Below are positions 1-5,971 of a DNA stretch of 6,695 nt, piece after piece. Below the pieces are notes generated by a model that was given only the letters and a program-made list of their open reading frames with translations, was not told the origin of the DNA and searched no databases. The first letter of the stretch is position 1, and each line of letters starts with the position of its first letter. Made by a program: the position numbers and the translations under genes. The DNA is from Sphingobium sp. (GTDB lineage Bacteria > Pseudomonadota > Alphaproteobacteria > Sphingomonadales > Sphingomonadaceae): positions 1 to 6,695 of the forward strand of contig JAGVJS010000269.1 in the NCBI GenBank assembly GCA_020051025.1. The letters run 5' to 3'.

Positions 1-1
1 G

Positions 2-1696
2 CTGGCCGACGCCCCCGAAACGGCGAGCGGCCTCGGCCTCGACACTGGCGCTCGCGCCCAGCTGAAAAGCCGCCTCGGCAACAAGACGCCGGCAGGTCAG
101 GCGCAGATCGCCGCTCATGTAAAGGATCGCCTCGCCAAACTCCGCGCCATCGACCTCGCTCCGCTGTCCCCCGCGACCCGGATCGACGTGGAAGTGGTGC
201 TGGCCGCCCATGAAAATGCCGACCGCGGCTTCGCATTCCCCTTCGGCGACATGGCGATCATGAACAGCAACTGGTCCTACCGCAACAGCCCCTATGCCGT
301 GGCGCAGAATACCGGCAGCTTCGTCGAAACCCCCGATTTCCTCGACTCTAACCATGTCATTAAGGACACGGCCGACGCCGACGCCTATCTCGCCCGGCTG
401 CAACTCTATGCCGCCAACCTCGATGGCGAAACCGAACGCCTGAAGCATGACGCCGGCCTCGGCGTCACCGCCCCCGCCTTCCTGCTCGACAAGACGCTCA
501 GGCAGATGGCCATGGTACAGGCCCAGCCGGTCGAACAACAAGTCCCCGTCGCCTCCATCGCCCGCCGCACGAAGGACATGGCTGGCGACTATGCCGCCAA
601 GGCCGCGCAGATCGTCCGCGACACCGTCACCCCCGCCCTCGCCCGACAGGTCGCCGAACTCCAGCGCCAGCGCGCCAGGGCCACGATGGACGCGGGCGTC
701 TGGAAATTCCGGGGCGGCGACGCCTATTATGCCTGGGCGCTGAACGCCGGCACCACCACGACCATGTCGCCGGACGAAGTCCACAAGCTCGGCCTCGCCC
801 AACTCGCCGCGCTGCAATCGGAAATGGACGGCCTGCTCAAGCAATTGGGCATGACGAAGGGCACGGTCGGCGAACGCATGACCGCCATGGGCAAAGACCC
901 GCGCTATCTCTTTGCCAACGACGACAACGGCCGCCAGCAGATCCTCAGCTTCATCGACGGCCGCCTCGCCGACATCCGCACCCGCCTGCCCCGCGCCTTC
1001 GCCACCCTCGTCCCCGCCAAGCTGATCGTGAAGCGCGTGCCGGTGGAGATCGAAGCGGGCGCGCCCGGCGCCTATGCCGGCGCCGGTTCGATCGACGGCT
1101 CGGTCCCCGGCAACTATTATATCAACCTGCGCGATACCAGCATCTGGCCGCGCTATTCGCTGCCCACCCTCTGCTATCATGAGGGGATACCCGGCCATAT
1201 CTGGCAGGGCGAATATACCTACAAGCTGCCACTGATCCGCTCGCTCCTCGCCTTCAACGCCTATAGCGAGGGCTGGGCGCTCTATGCCGAGCAGCTGGGC
1301 GATGAACTGGGCGCCTATGATGGCGACATTGCCGGGCGGCTGGGCTATCTCCAGTCGATCGCCTATCGCTGCTGCCGCCTCGTGGTCGACACCGGCCTCC
1401 ACGCCAAGCGCTGGACCCGCGAGAAGGCGATCCACTGGTTCTCCACTACCAACGGCTCCACGGTCGAGGATGTGCAGGGCGAAGTGGATCGTTATTGTGC
1501 ATGGCCGGGTCAGGCCTGCGGCTACAAGGTCGGCCATGGTGAAATCGTCCGCCTGCGCAGCGCCGCGCAACAGGCGCTGGGCGACAAGTTCGACTTCCGC
1601 CTCTTCAACGACGCCGTGGTCAAGGGCGGCGGCGTACCGATGACCGTGCTGGGTAAGAGCATCGACGCCTGGGTGGCGGAGCGGCGGGGGGCGTAA
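2..1696 (+). CDS. DUF885 family protein, putative zinc metallopeptidase (5' end missing)
   Basis: The frame is open from the left edge to the TAA at 1694-1696, giving 564 visible residues. It has no internal start worth choosing: the GTG at 188 lies in continuous conserved-looking coding sequence. The signature is the zinc-site motif HEGIPGH (visible residues 393-399, bases 1178-1198), followed by SEGWALYAEQ (from residue 422), which would supply the third zinc-ligand region, and a C-terminal GQACGYKVG (about 503-511). This order, HExxPGH then SEGWA then PGQAxxYxxG, is the DUF885 pattern. The family is regarded as a gluzincin-like peptidase group whose sphingomonad members are often exported; I know of no defined substrate. 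The N-terminus, and so any signal peptide, is outside the window. All visible metal-site residues are intact, so the protein is probably active. The next gene is convergent, so no operon partner is visible on this side. Confidence 0.9.
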   Translation: MADAPETASGLGLDTGARAQLKSRLGNKTPAGQAQIAAHVKDRLAKLRAIDLAPLSPATRIDVEVVLAAHENADRGFAFPFGDMAIMNSNWSYRNSPYAVAQNTGSFVETPDFLDSNHVIKDTADADAYLARLQLYAANLDGETERLKHDAGLGVTAPAFLLDKTLRQMAMVQAQPVEQQVPVASIARRTKDMAGDYAAKAAQIVRDTVTPALARQVAELQRQRARATMDAGVWKFRGGDAYYAWALNAGTTTTMSPDEVHKLGLAQLAALQSEMDGLLKQLGMTKGTVGERMTAMGKDPRYLFANDDNGRQQILSFIDGRLADIRTRLPRAFATLVPAKLIVKRVPVEIEAGAPGAYAGAGSIDGSVPGNYYINLRDTSIWPRYSLPTLCYHEGIPGHIWQGEYTYKLPLIRSLLAFNAYSEGWALYAEQLGDELGAYDGDIAGRLGYLQSIAYRCCRLVVDTGLHAKRWTREKAIHWFSTTNGSTVEDVQGEVDRYCAWPGQACGYKVGHGEIVRLRSAAQQALGDKFDFRLFNDAVVKGGGVPMTVLGKSIDAWVAERRGA

Positions 1697-1697
1697 A

Positions 1698-1785
1698 CCA
1701 ACTTCCGTTCGTTTCGAGCCTGTCGAGAAACGTGCAGCACAGCGCTAGCCGCTTCTCGACTTCGCTCGAAGCAAACGGAGGTTGG
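1698..1785. repeat. REP-like imperfect inverted repeat, two ~35-nt arms
   Basis: Arm 1 (1698-1732) begins CCAACTTCCGTTCG. Arm 2 (1750-1785), read on the opposite strand, begins CCAACCTCCGTTTG. About 29 of 35 positions match, with one 1-base length difference in the centre (TTCGAGCCTGTCGAGAA against TTCGAGCGAAGTCGAGAA). The 17-nt loop (1733-1749) contains the palindrome AGCGCT. The repeat starts one base after the stop of the plus-strand gene, in a convergent gap, which is the usual setting for REP/BIME elements. RNA from either strand would form a long hairpin, so it could protect or end the DUF885 transcript, but no U-run follows on the plus strand. I recall similar TCGAG-type repeats in sphingomonads but cannot count copies here. 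Confidence 0.75.
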
Positions 1786-1792
1786 AAGCAAC

Positions 1793-1821
1793 AAAAAAAG
1801 CCGGAGGATTACTCCCCCGGC
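1793..1821 (-). terminator. Intrinsic terminator of fpr
   Basis: On the minus strand, 26 bases after the fpr stop, the sequence forms a stem of GCCGG/CCGGC outer pairs (1800-1804 with 1817-1821), one A·C or G·T-type mismatch, then three more pairs around a 4-base loop. It is followed at once by seven T residues (complement of 1793-1799). This is a textbook Rho-independent terminator for minus-strand transcription. On the plus strand only CTTTCC follows, so termination of DUF885 here would be weak. Confidence 0.85.
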
Positions 1822-1846
1822 CTTTCCTACTCCGGCAAAACCTGTC

Positions 1847-2665
1847 TTAGCCGACAAAGGCTCTTTCAATCACGAACTGGCCCGGCGCCGCGTTCGATCC
1901 TTCGGTGAAGCCCTGTTCCTCGAAAAAGGCGCCGAACTGCTTGATCATCTCCATGCTGCCGCACATCATGATCCGGTCGGTTTCGGGGTCGAACTTCGCC
2001 GCGCCCGGAATGCCTTCGAACAGCGCGCCGCTCTCGACCAGCTTGTCGATCCGCGCGGTGTGGCCGTCGAACGGCTCGCGGGTTACGGTCGGCACATAAT
2101 GAAACTGGTTCGGCGCCTGTTCGGACACCAGCGGGTCGTCGCCCCACTTGCCTTCCATCTCGTCGCGGAAAGCCAGATCGCTCACCCGGCGCACCGAATG
2201 GACCACCACGACCTGCTCGTAAAATTCATACACGTCCGGGTCGCGCGGCAGGCTCAGGAACGGGGCGAGGCCCGTACCGGTCGACAGCATGAACAGCCGC
2301 TTGCCCGGCAGCAGCGCGTCGGTCACCAGCGTGCCGGTCGGCTTGCGGCCCAGATAAATCTGGTCGCCCGGCTCGATCTTCTGGAGCTTGCTGGTCAGCG
2401 GGCCATCCTGAACCTTGATCGACAGGAATTCGATTTCCTCGTCCCAGGCGGGGCTGGCGATCGAGTAAGCGCGCAGCAGCGGCTTGCCATTGTCACCCTT
2501 CAGGCCGATCATGATGAACTCGCCCGACCGAAAGCGGAAGCTGGCCGGCCGCGTGATGCGGAAGCTGAACAGATGCTCGTTCCAATGCTTCACCGACAGC
2601 ACGGTTTCCACGGAAAGCGCGCCGGTGGGTTCCAGTACCGGCTTTTCGATCGTCTCGTCGGTCAA
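1847..2665 (-). CDS. fpr: Ferredoxin--NADP+ reductase (FAD flavoprotein)
   Basis: This 272-residue cytoplasmic FAD enzyme (EC 1.18.1.2) exchanges electrons between NADPH and ferredoxin or flavodoxin. The N-terminal half is the FAD-binding barrel, with the RAYS motif (residues 65-68) that contacts FAD and GPLTSKL (88-94) for the pyrophosphate. The C-terminal half binds NADP, with STGTGLAPFLS (128-138) and CGSMEM (235-240). It ends FVIERAFVG, the short C-terminal tail typical of bacterial-type reductases such as the Azotobacter and Rhodobacter enzymes. The start is TTG (2663-2665): an in-frame stop lies six codons upstream, no ATG intervenes, and AAGGA sits 7 bases before the TTG. The reduced-ferredoxin partner is not in the window. 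The gene appears monocistronic, with a terminator just after it and a 295-base gap before it. Roles in oxidative-stress defence and iron–sulfur supply are known for the family and inferred here. Confidence 0.95.
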   Translation of the reverse strand: MTDETIEKPVLEPTGALSVETVLSVKHWNEHLFSFRITRPASFRFRSGEFIMIGLKGDNGKPLLRAYSIASPAWDEEIEFLSIKVQDGPLTSKLQKIEPGDQIYLGRKPTGTLVTDALLPGKRLFMLSTGTGLAPFLSLPRDPDVYEFYEQVVVVHSVRRVSDLAFRDEMEGKWGDDPLVSEQAPNQFHYVPTVTREPFDGHTARIDKLVESGALFEGIPGAAKFDPETDRIMMCGSMEMIKQFGAFFEEQGFTEGSNAAPGQFVIERAFVG

Positions 2666-2669
2666 CAGT

Positions 2670-2680
2670 CTATCCTTGCA
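2670..2680 (-). promoter_or_regulatory. Ribosome binding site supporting the TTG start of fpr
   Basis: Read on the minus strand, the bases before the start are TGCAAGGATAGACTG then TTG. AAGGA (2673-2677) is a good anti-16S match with 7 bases of spacing. It decides the start in favour of a rare TTG codon, because no ATG or GTG lies between it and the upstream in-frame TAG. Confidence 0.6.
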
Positions 2681-2710
2681 CTATCGAAGGCGCGCCATCG
2701 GCAACGCCTT

Positions 2711-2727
2711 TTGCGGATCGTTCGCAA
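2711..2727. promoter_or_regulatory. Palindrome TTGCG-N7-CGCAA upstream of fpr (candidate operator)
   Basis: A perfect 5-bp inverted repeat, TTGCG and CGCAA, is separated by GATCGTT. It lies about 45-60 bases before the fpr start codon, inside the likely promoter or early leader. Size and symmetry fit a dimeric regulator's half-sites. I see no strong -10/-35 pair around it (TTTATT on the minus strand just beyond is a weak -10 candidate) and do not assign a regulator. A 5-bp palindrome with a 7-base gap can arise by chance in GC-rich DNA. Confidence 0.3.
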
Positions 2728-2789
2728 TAAAGTCGAAATCCGCGAATGGCCCTTTCACGTCGCAATGACAACATAAAAAATCTTGGGCC

Positions 2790-2950
2790 AAAAAAACCTG
2801 GGTCCATCAAACCTGCCTGTGGCGATGCCTCTGCCAGGCAGACCGGACCATCTGTGACTGGTTGGTTGGAAGCGTGCGTTCGACCAATCGGCTGAACGTT
2901 CTACGCATAAACGCAGAAGGCCGACTACACGCTTCCGAAAGCTAATTTAC
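2790..2950 (-). ncRNA. Structured U-run-ended segment: candidate small RNA or 3' UTR
   Basis: This gene-free stretch can fold into several nested helices. Outer GGTCC/GGACC (2801-2805 with 2845-2849) encloses the 7-bp CTGCCTG/CAGGCAG (2813-2819 with 2835-2841). A second unit pairs GGAAGCGTG with CACGCTTCC (2868-2876 with 2928-2936, 9 bp), then TCGGC with GCCGA (2888-2892 with 2920-2924), then TTCT..CG with CG..AGAA (2899-2905 with 2912-2918). Read on the minus strand, the last helix is followed after four bases by seven T residues (complement of 2790-2796), like an intrinsic terminator, and one inner A·C mismatch becomes a G·U pair. The strand is therefore tentatively minus. It begins right after the stop of the small protein gene, so it may be that gene's 3' UTR. 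I do not recognise a known RNA family; 6S RNA and SRP RNA motifs are not evident. Confidence 0.35.
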
Positions 2951-2960
2951 GCTTCAGGCT

Positions 2961-3272
2961 TCAACCAAACAAACCTTTTGCGATGCCGCCCAGTTCATTG
3001 AGTGGATTGCCATCGCCGTCCTTGTCGAAAAAGCCGCCCAGCTTGCCCAGGATCGCTTCCGGCCCGCCAAACGTACCCAGCAGCTCCTGCAACTTGTCTG
3101 CCGACACGCCATATTGCGCCGCTGTCTCGGCCAGCGCCGACACGCTCGTCTCGCCCGAACCGATCTTGGCGCTGATCTCGTTGAACAGCCCCTGCATCTG
3201 CTCCGGCGTCACGCCGATCTGCGCCGCGATCGCGTCCAGCCCGCCGAACTTGCCAATCATATCTTCGAACAT
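2961..3272 (-). CDS. Small DUF937/YidB-like repeat protein with DxDxDG tail
   Basis: The product is 103 residues, with no signal peptide or membrane segment. The chosen ATG (3270-3272) has GGGAG 8 bases upstream. A longer reading from the TTG at 3332 is rejected because it would begin inside the -35 element of the gene's own promoter. The protein holds two similar units 35 residues apart, AAQIGVTPEQMQGL (16-29) and AAQYGVSADKLQEL (51-64), each probably a helix–turn–helix pair. A glycine-rich stretch and an acidic loop DKDGDGN (83-89) near the C-terminus follow. A helical repeat followed by a D-x-D-G-D-G tail resembles DUF937/YidB-type proteins, whose function is unknown. The acidic loop looks like the start of an EF-hand, but Leu stands at position 12 where Glu is expected, so calcium binding is doubtful. 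The gene is monocistronic, between the pckA terminator and the structured gap. The family call is tentative; the ORF itself is well supported. Confidence 0.75.
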   Translation of the reverse strand: MFEDMIGKFGGLDAIAAQIGVTPEQMQGLFNEISAKIGSGETSVSALAETAAQYGVSADKLQELLGTFGGPEAILGKLGGFFDKDGDGNPLNELGGIAKGLFG

Positions 3273-3304
3273 GCCCAAAACTCCCGCGTAAAAGGTCGGG
3301 CTGT

Positions 3305-3332
3305 ATGATAGCAGCTTGCATCCCTGATCCAA
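3305..3332 (-). promoter_or_regulatory. Sigma70-type promoter of the small repeat-protein gene
   Basis: On the minus strand TTGGAT (3332-3327) and TATCAT (3310-3305) are separated by 16 bases. They are good matches to TTGACA and TATAAT. Transcription would start near 3298, giving a leader of about 26 bases that contains GGGAG (3285-3281) before the ATG at 3272. The -35 lies only a few bases past the U-run of the pckA terminator, so the gene is insulated from pckA read-through. Confidence 0.6.
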
Positions 3333-3335
3333 AGC

Positions 3336-3365
3336 AAAAGGGCCGGAGGATCACGCCCCCGGCCC
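3336..3365 (-). terminator. Intrinsic terminator of pckA
   Basis: On the minus strand, 23 bases after the pckA stop, GGGCCGG pairs with CCGGCCC (3340-3346 with 3359-3365). One mismatch and two more G-C pairs lie inside, then TTTT (complement of 3336-3339), GC and TTT. The U-run is shorter than at the fpr terminator but the stem is longer. The 23-base core (3342-3364) differs from the fpr terminator core at only two positions. Confidence 0.8.
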
Positions 3366-3388
3366 CTTGCCTGCCCTGTCTCGAAAGA

Positions 3389-4990
3389 TCAGGCGGCGGT
3401 CAGCGCTGCGCTGCGGACGCCATCGTCGACATGGTCCACGAACTGGGCGAAATTGTCCACGAACGCCTTCACCAGCGTCAGCGCGGTCGCGTCATAGGCT
3501 TCCTTGTCGGCCCACATGGCGCGCGGGTCGAGGATGGTCGACTCCACGCCATTGACCGCCACCGGCACGTCGAAGCCGAAGTTCGGATCGGTGCGGAACT
3601 CGGCTTCGTTCAGGCTGCCGTCCAGCGCCGCATTCAGCAGCGCGCGCGTCACCTTGATCGGCATGCGCTTGATGCCGGGCATCGTCGCCTTGCCGCCTGC
3701 CCAGCCGGTATTGACCAGCCAGCAGGTCACGCCGCCCTTGTTGATCCGCTCCTTGAGCAGATTGCCATAGACGGATGGATGACGCGGCATGAACGGCGCG
3801 CCGAAGCAGGTCGAGAAAGTGGCGGTCGGCTCGGTCACGCCGATCTCGGTCCCCGCGACGCGCGCGGTATAGCCGGACAGGAAGTGATACATCGCCTGTT
3901 CCGGCGTCAGCCGCGCGATCGGCGGCAGCACGCCATAGGCATCAGCGGTCAGGAAGATAATGTTCTTAGGCACCGGCCCCAGATTCTTCTCCGACGTGTT
4001 CGGGATGAAGTCGATCGGGTAGGAACCGCGGCTATTTTCGGCCAGCGAGTTGTCGTCCAGGTCGATCTCGCGGGTTTCCTCGTCGATCACGACATTTTCC
4101 AGCACCGTGCCGAACCGCCTGGTGGTGGCAAAGATTTCCGGCTCGGCCTCGGCCGACAGGTTGATCATCTTGGCATAGCAGCCGCCCTCGAAATTGAAGA
4201 CGGCGGTGTCCGACCAGCCATGTTCGTCATCGCCGATCAGCGTGCGGCTGGCATCGGCCGACAGCGTCGTCTTGCCGGTGCCCGACAGGCCAAAGAAGAC
4301 CGCCGTATCGCCATTCGCGCCGATATTGGCCGAACAGTGCATCGGCATCACGCCCTTCACCGGCAGCAGATAATTGAGGATGCCGAACACCGACTTCTTC
4401 ATTTCGCCGGCATAGCTGGTGCCACCGATCAGGATCAGCTTCTCGGTGAAGTTGACCGCGATCACCGTCTCGCTGCGACAACCATGGCGGGCCGGGTCGG
4501 CCTTGAAGGTCGGCAGGTCGATAATGGTATATTCGGGCGCAAAGCCTGTCAGCTCTTCCGCGCTCGGCCGCACCAGCAGGGTGCGGATGAACAGGTTATG
4601 CCAGGCGCGCTCGTTGATGACACGCACATTGACGCGATGCTCGGGCTGCGACCCCCCGAACAGGTCGGCGACATACAGCGTGCTCTTCTCGCCCACCGCC
4701 TTGAAGAAATCCTCCTTCAGCGCCGCGAAATGGTCCGGCGTCATCGGCACGTTGGTCTTGCCCCACCAGACAGTGTCCTGCGTCTCGGCATCCTGGACGA
4801 TGAACTTGTCGGTGGCCGACCGGCCGGTATGCTTGCCGGTCTTCACGACCAGCGGGCCGTCCTTGGACAATATGCCTTCGCCGTTGCGGACCGCTGCTTC
4901 GACCAGCGGCGCCGTGCCGAGATTCCAGAACTGGGTGGCATGGGTGGTGATGCCCTGGTCGGCCAGGGTGATTGAGGATTTGGCCTGCAC
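3389..4990 (-). CDS. pckA: Phosphoenolpyruvate carboxykinase (ATP)
   Basis: PckA (EC 4.1.1.49) converts oxaloacetate plus ATP to phosphoenolpyruvate, CO2 and ADP in the cytoplasm, the entry step of gluconeogenesis from TCA-cycle carbon. From the GTG start it has 533 residues, normal for the ATP family (about 530-540). Visible motifs are HTGRS (54-58), [14 protein letters not shown] (189-202) with the metal-site lysine, MHCSANIG (217-224), the P-loop GLSGTGKT (234-241), LIGDDEHGW (251-259) with the metal-binding aspartates, then [11 protein letters not shown] and [17 protein letters not shown]. All expected catalytic residues seem present. The start is uncertain: GTG at 4988-4990 has GGAG 7 bases upstream, whereas the ATG at 5021-5023 has no ribosome binding site and would add 11 residues without family character. 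The gene is divergent from chvI. In Agrobacterium PckA is acid-induced and its gene neighbours chvG–chvI, so co-control by ChvI is plausible here but inferred. Confidence 0.97.
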   Translation of the reverse strand: MQAKSSITLADQGITTHATQFWNLGTAPLVEAAVRNGEGILSKDGPLVVKTGKHTGRSATDKFIVQDAETQDTVWWGKTNVPMTPDHFAALKEDFFKAVGEKSTLYVADLFGGSQPEHRVNVRVINERAWHNLFIRTLLVRPSAEELTGFAPEYTIIDLPTFKADPARHGCRSETVIAVNFTEKLILIGGTSYAGEMKKSVFGILNYLLPVKGVMPMHCSANIGANGDTAVFFGLSGTGKTTLSADASRTLIGDDEHGWSDTAVFNFEGGCYAKMINLSAEAEPEIFATTRRFGTVLENVVIDEETREIDLDDNSLAENSRGSYPIDFIPNTSEKNLGPVPKNIIFLTADAYGVLPPIARLTPEQAMYHFLSGYTARVAGTEIGVTEPTATFSTCFGAPFMPRHPSVYGNLLKERINKGGVTCWLVNTGWAGGKATMPGIKRMPIKVTRALLNAALDGSLNEAEFRTDPNFGFDVPVAVNGVESTILDPRAMWADKEAYDATALTLVKAFVDNFAQFVDHVDDGVRSAALTAA

Positions 4991-4997
4991 GCCTTTG

Positions 4998-5001
4998 CTC
5001 C
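4998..5001 (-). promoter_or_regulatory. Ribosome binding site GGAG favouring a GTG start for pckA
   Basis: On the minus strand GGAG (5001-4998) is followed by 7 bases and GTG (4990-4988). The competing ATG at 5023 is preceded by GCGATCATGAAAC, with no purine-rich match. This supports annotating pckA from the GTG. Confidence 0.55.
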
Positions 5002-5139
5002 ATATGTTGTTCGCGCACGTCATGTTTCATGATCGCGTTCGATCCGCCCCTTGAGCATCGCTTGTCTATACGCGACGTCTCTTGCTGCTGACGTTCAAAG
5101 GCATAGGGCTTTGGGCTAGGGCCGTCAAACCCCTGCGCG

Positions 5140-5154
5140 CGGGACTTTGTCCCG
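5140..5154. repeat. Perfect hairpin CGGGAC-TTT-GTCCCG in the chvI leader region
   Basis: A 6-bp inverted repeat with a 3-base loop lies about 110 bases before the chvI ATG. It is not followed by a U-run on the plus strand. On the minus strand it is followed by GCGCGCAGGG, so it is not a simple intrinsic terminator either way. It could be a regulator site or a leader hairpin. Confidence 0.45.
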
Positions 5155-5182
5155 AATATCGACGCTTGAGGCGCAGGACGTT

Positions 5183-5206
5183 CCGCCCGGCCTTTCTTGC
5201 GGGCGG
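5183..5206. repeat. Inverted repeat CCGCCCG-N10-CGGGCGG upstream of chvI
   Basis: A perfect 7-bp, all G/C inverted repeat with a 10-base loop (GCCTTTCTTG) ends 60 bases before the chvI ATG. As RNA it would be a stable hairpin if the chvI transcript starts upstream of it. As DNA it could be an operator. No U-run follows. Confidence 0.45.
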
Positions 5207-5266
5207 GGTCGCCATGGTCTAACGCTGCCCCTATATCCGCTTTTTCACATTCTTCTGGGACACTGC

Positions 5267-5971
5267 ATGACCGCAACCATCGCCCTGGTGGATGACGACA
5301 AGAATATCCTGACTTCGGTGTCGATCGCGCTTCAGGCCGAAGGCTTCATGACGCGCATCTATTCCGATCCCGAAGGCGCGCTGAAGGCCTTGCTGGACAA
5401 TCCCGCCGACCTTGCCGTCTTCGATATCAAGATGCCGCGCATGGACGGGATAGAACTGCTCCGCCGCCTGCGCGAAAAGAGCCAGATGCCGGTCATCTTC
5501 CTCACCTCCAAGGCGGATGAGCTGGACGAAGCGCTGGGGCTGGCCATGGGTGCGGACGACTATATTTCCAAACCCTTTTCCCTACGACTGCTGCTGGCCC
5601 GCATCCGCGCCATCCTGCGCCGCGCCGAAGTCAGCAAGACGCCGGACGCGCCCGACGAACCGGTCGCCGACCCGATCATCCGCGGCCGGCTGGAAATGGA
5701 CCCGGCCCGGCATCGGGTAAAATGGAACGGGCTGGACGTGACGCTGACCGTCACCGAATTTCTGATCCTGGAAACGCTTGCGCAGCGCCCCGGCGTGGTC
5801 AAGAACCGCAACCAGTTGATGGACGCCGCCTATCAGGACGACGTCTATGTCGACGACCGCACGATCGACAGCCATATCAAGCGACTGCGGCGCAAGTTCC
5901 GCGAGGTGGATTCCGACTTCAATGCAATCGACACCCTCTATGGCGCCGGCTACCGATTCTCCGAAGAATGA
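5267..5971 (+). CDS. chvI: ChvI-type response regulator (OmpR/PhoB family)
   Basis: This 234-residue DNA-binding response regulator is of normal length. The receiver domain covers about 3-120: acidic pair D9/D10 in IALVDDD, phospho-acceptor D53 in [11 protein letters not shown], switch Thr80 in IFLTSKA, and Lys102 in SKPFS. A short linker rich in P, D and E (123-137) leads to the winged-helix output domain (about 138-232), with [30 protein letters not shown] and the terminal YGAGYRF. ATG at 5267 is chosen because the receiver begins at once and GGGA lies 6 bases upstream. The frame's earlier starts add 40 residues of unlike sequence. The extended [20 protein letters not shown] recognition-helix region, the adjacent pckA and the following sensor kinase identify ChvI. 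In rhizobia, Agrobacterium and Brucella (BvrR) this regulator controls envelope, exopolysaccharide and acid-stress genes; its regulon here is unknown. Confidence 0.95.
   Translation: MTATIALVDDDKNILTSVSIALQAEGFMTRIYSDPEGALKALLDNPADLAVFDIKMPRMDGIELLRRLREKSQMPVIFLTSKADELDEALGLAMGADDYISKPFSLRLLLARIRAILRRAEVSKTPDAPDEPVADPIIRGRLEMDPARHRVKWNGLDVTLTVTEFLILETLAQRPGVVKNRNQLMDAAYQDDVYVDDRTIDSHIKRLRRKFREVDSDFNAIDTLYGAGYRFSEE

Larger units (their letters stand above)
5024..5266. promoter_or_regulatory. Divergent pckA / chvI control region
   Basis: This gap must hold promoters for both directions. For pckA the best -10 I see is TATAGA on the minus strand (5070-5065), with only a poor -35 (GTCAGC, 16 bases upstream). 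For chvI, TATATC (5232-5237) could be a -10 but I see no matching -35. Weak -35 elements in both directions would fit activator-dependent promoters. Two short inverted repeats are listed separately. The chvI frame stays open back to 5147, but that upstream stretch lacks a ribosome binding site and family-like sequence, so I treat it as leader. Confidence 0.5.

Noticed and set aside
1522..1869. 115-codon minus-strand open frame across the DUF885 3' end and the REP repeat
   Set aside because: It runs through a terminator and an inverted repeat and is antisense to DUF885. No protein family is evident.
2060..2776. 238-codon plus-strand open frame opposite fpr
   Set aside because: It is antisense to the strongly supported fpr gene, its composition is Arg/His/Gln-biased, and it shows no domain motif.
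2800..2940. 6S RNA or SRP RNA in the structured gap
   Set aside because: I do not see the long central-bubble layout of 6S RNA or the GGAAGCAGCC-type SRP loop, and the neighbours are not those usual for ssrS or ffs.
3273..3332. 20-residue N-terminal extension of the small repeat protein from a TTG
   Set aside because: The TTG falls in the -35 hexamer and the extension covers the -10. The ATG at 3272 has a good Shine-Dalgarno.
3305..4975. 556-codon open frame on the plus strand
   Set aside because: It lies entirely opposite pckA, whose motifs are unmistakable. Long antisense open frames are common in GC-rich genes because third-position G/C removes stops. The product is rich in Arg, His and Gln, with no recognisable domain.
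5147..5266. 40-residue N-terminal extension of ChvI
   Set aside because: It spans a GC hairpin and has no ribosome binding site. The receiver domain starts immediately after ATG 5267, as in normal family members.
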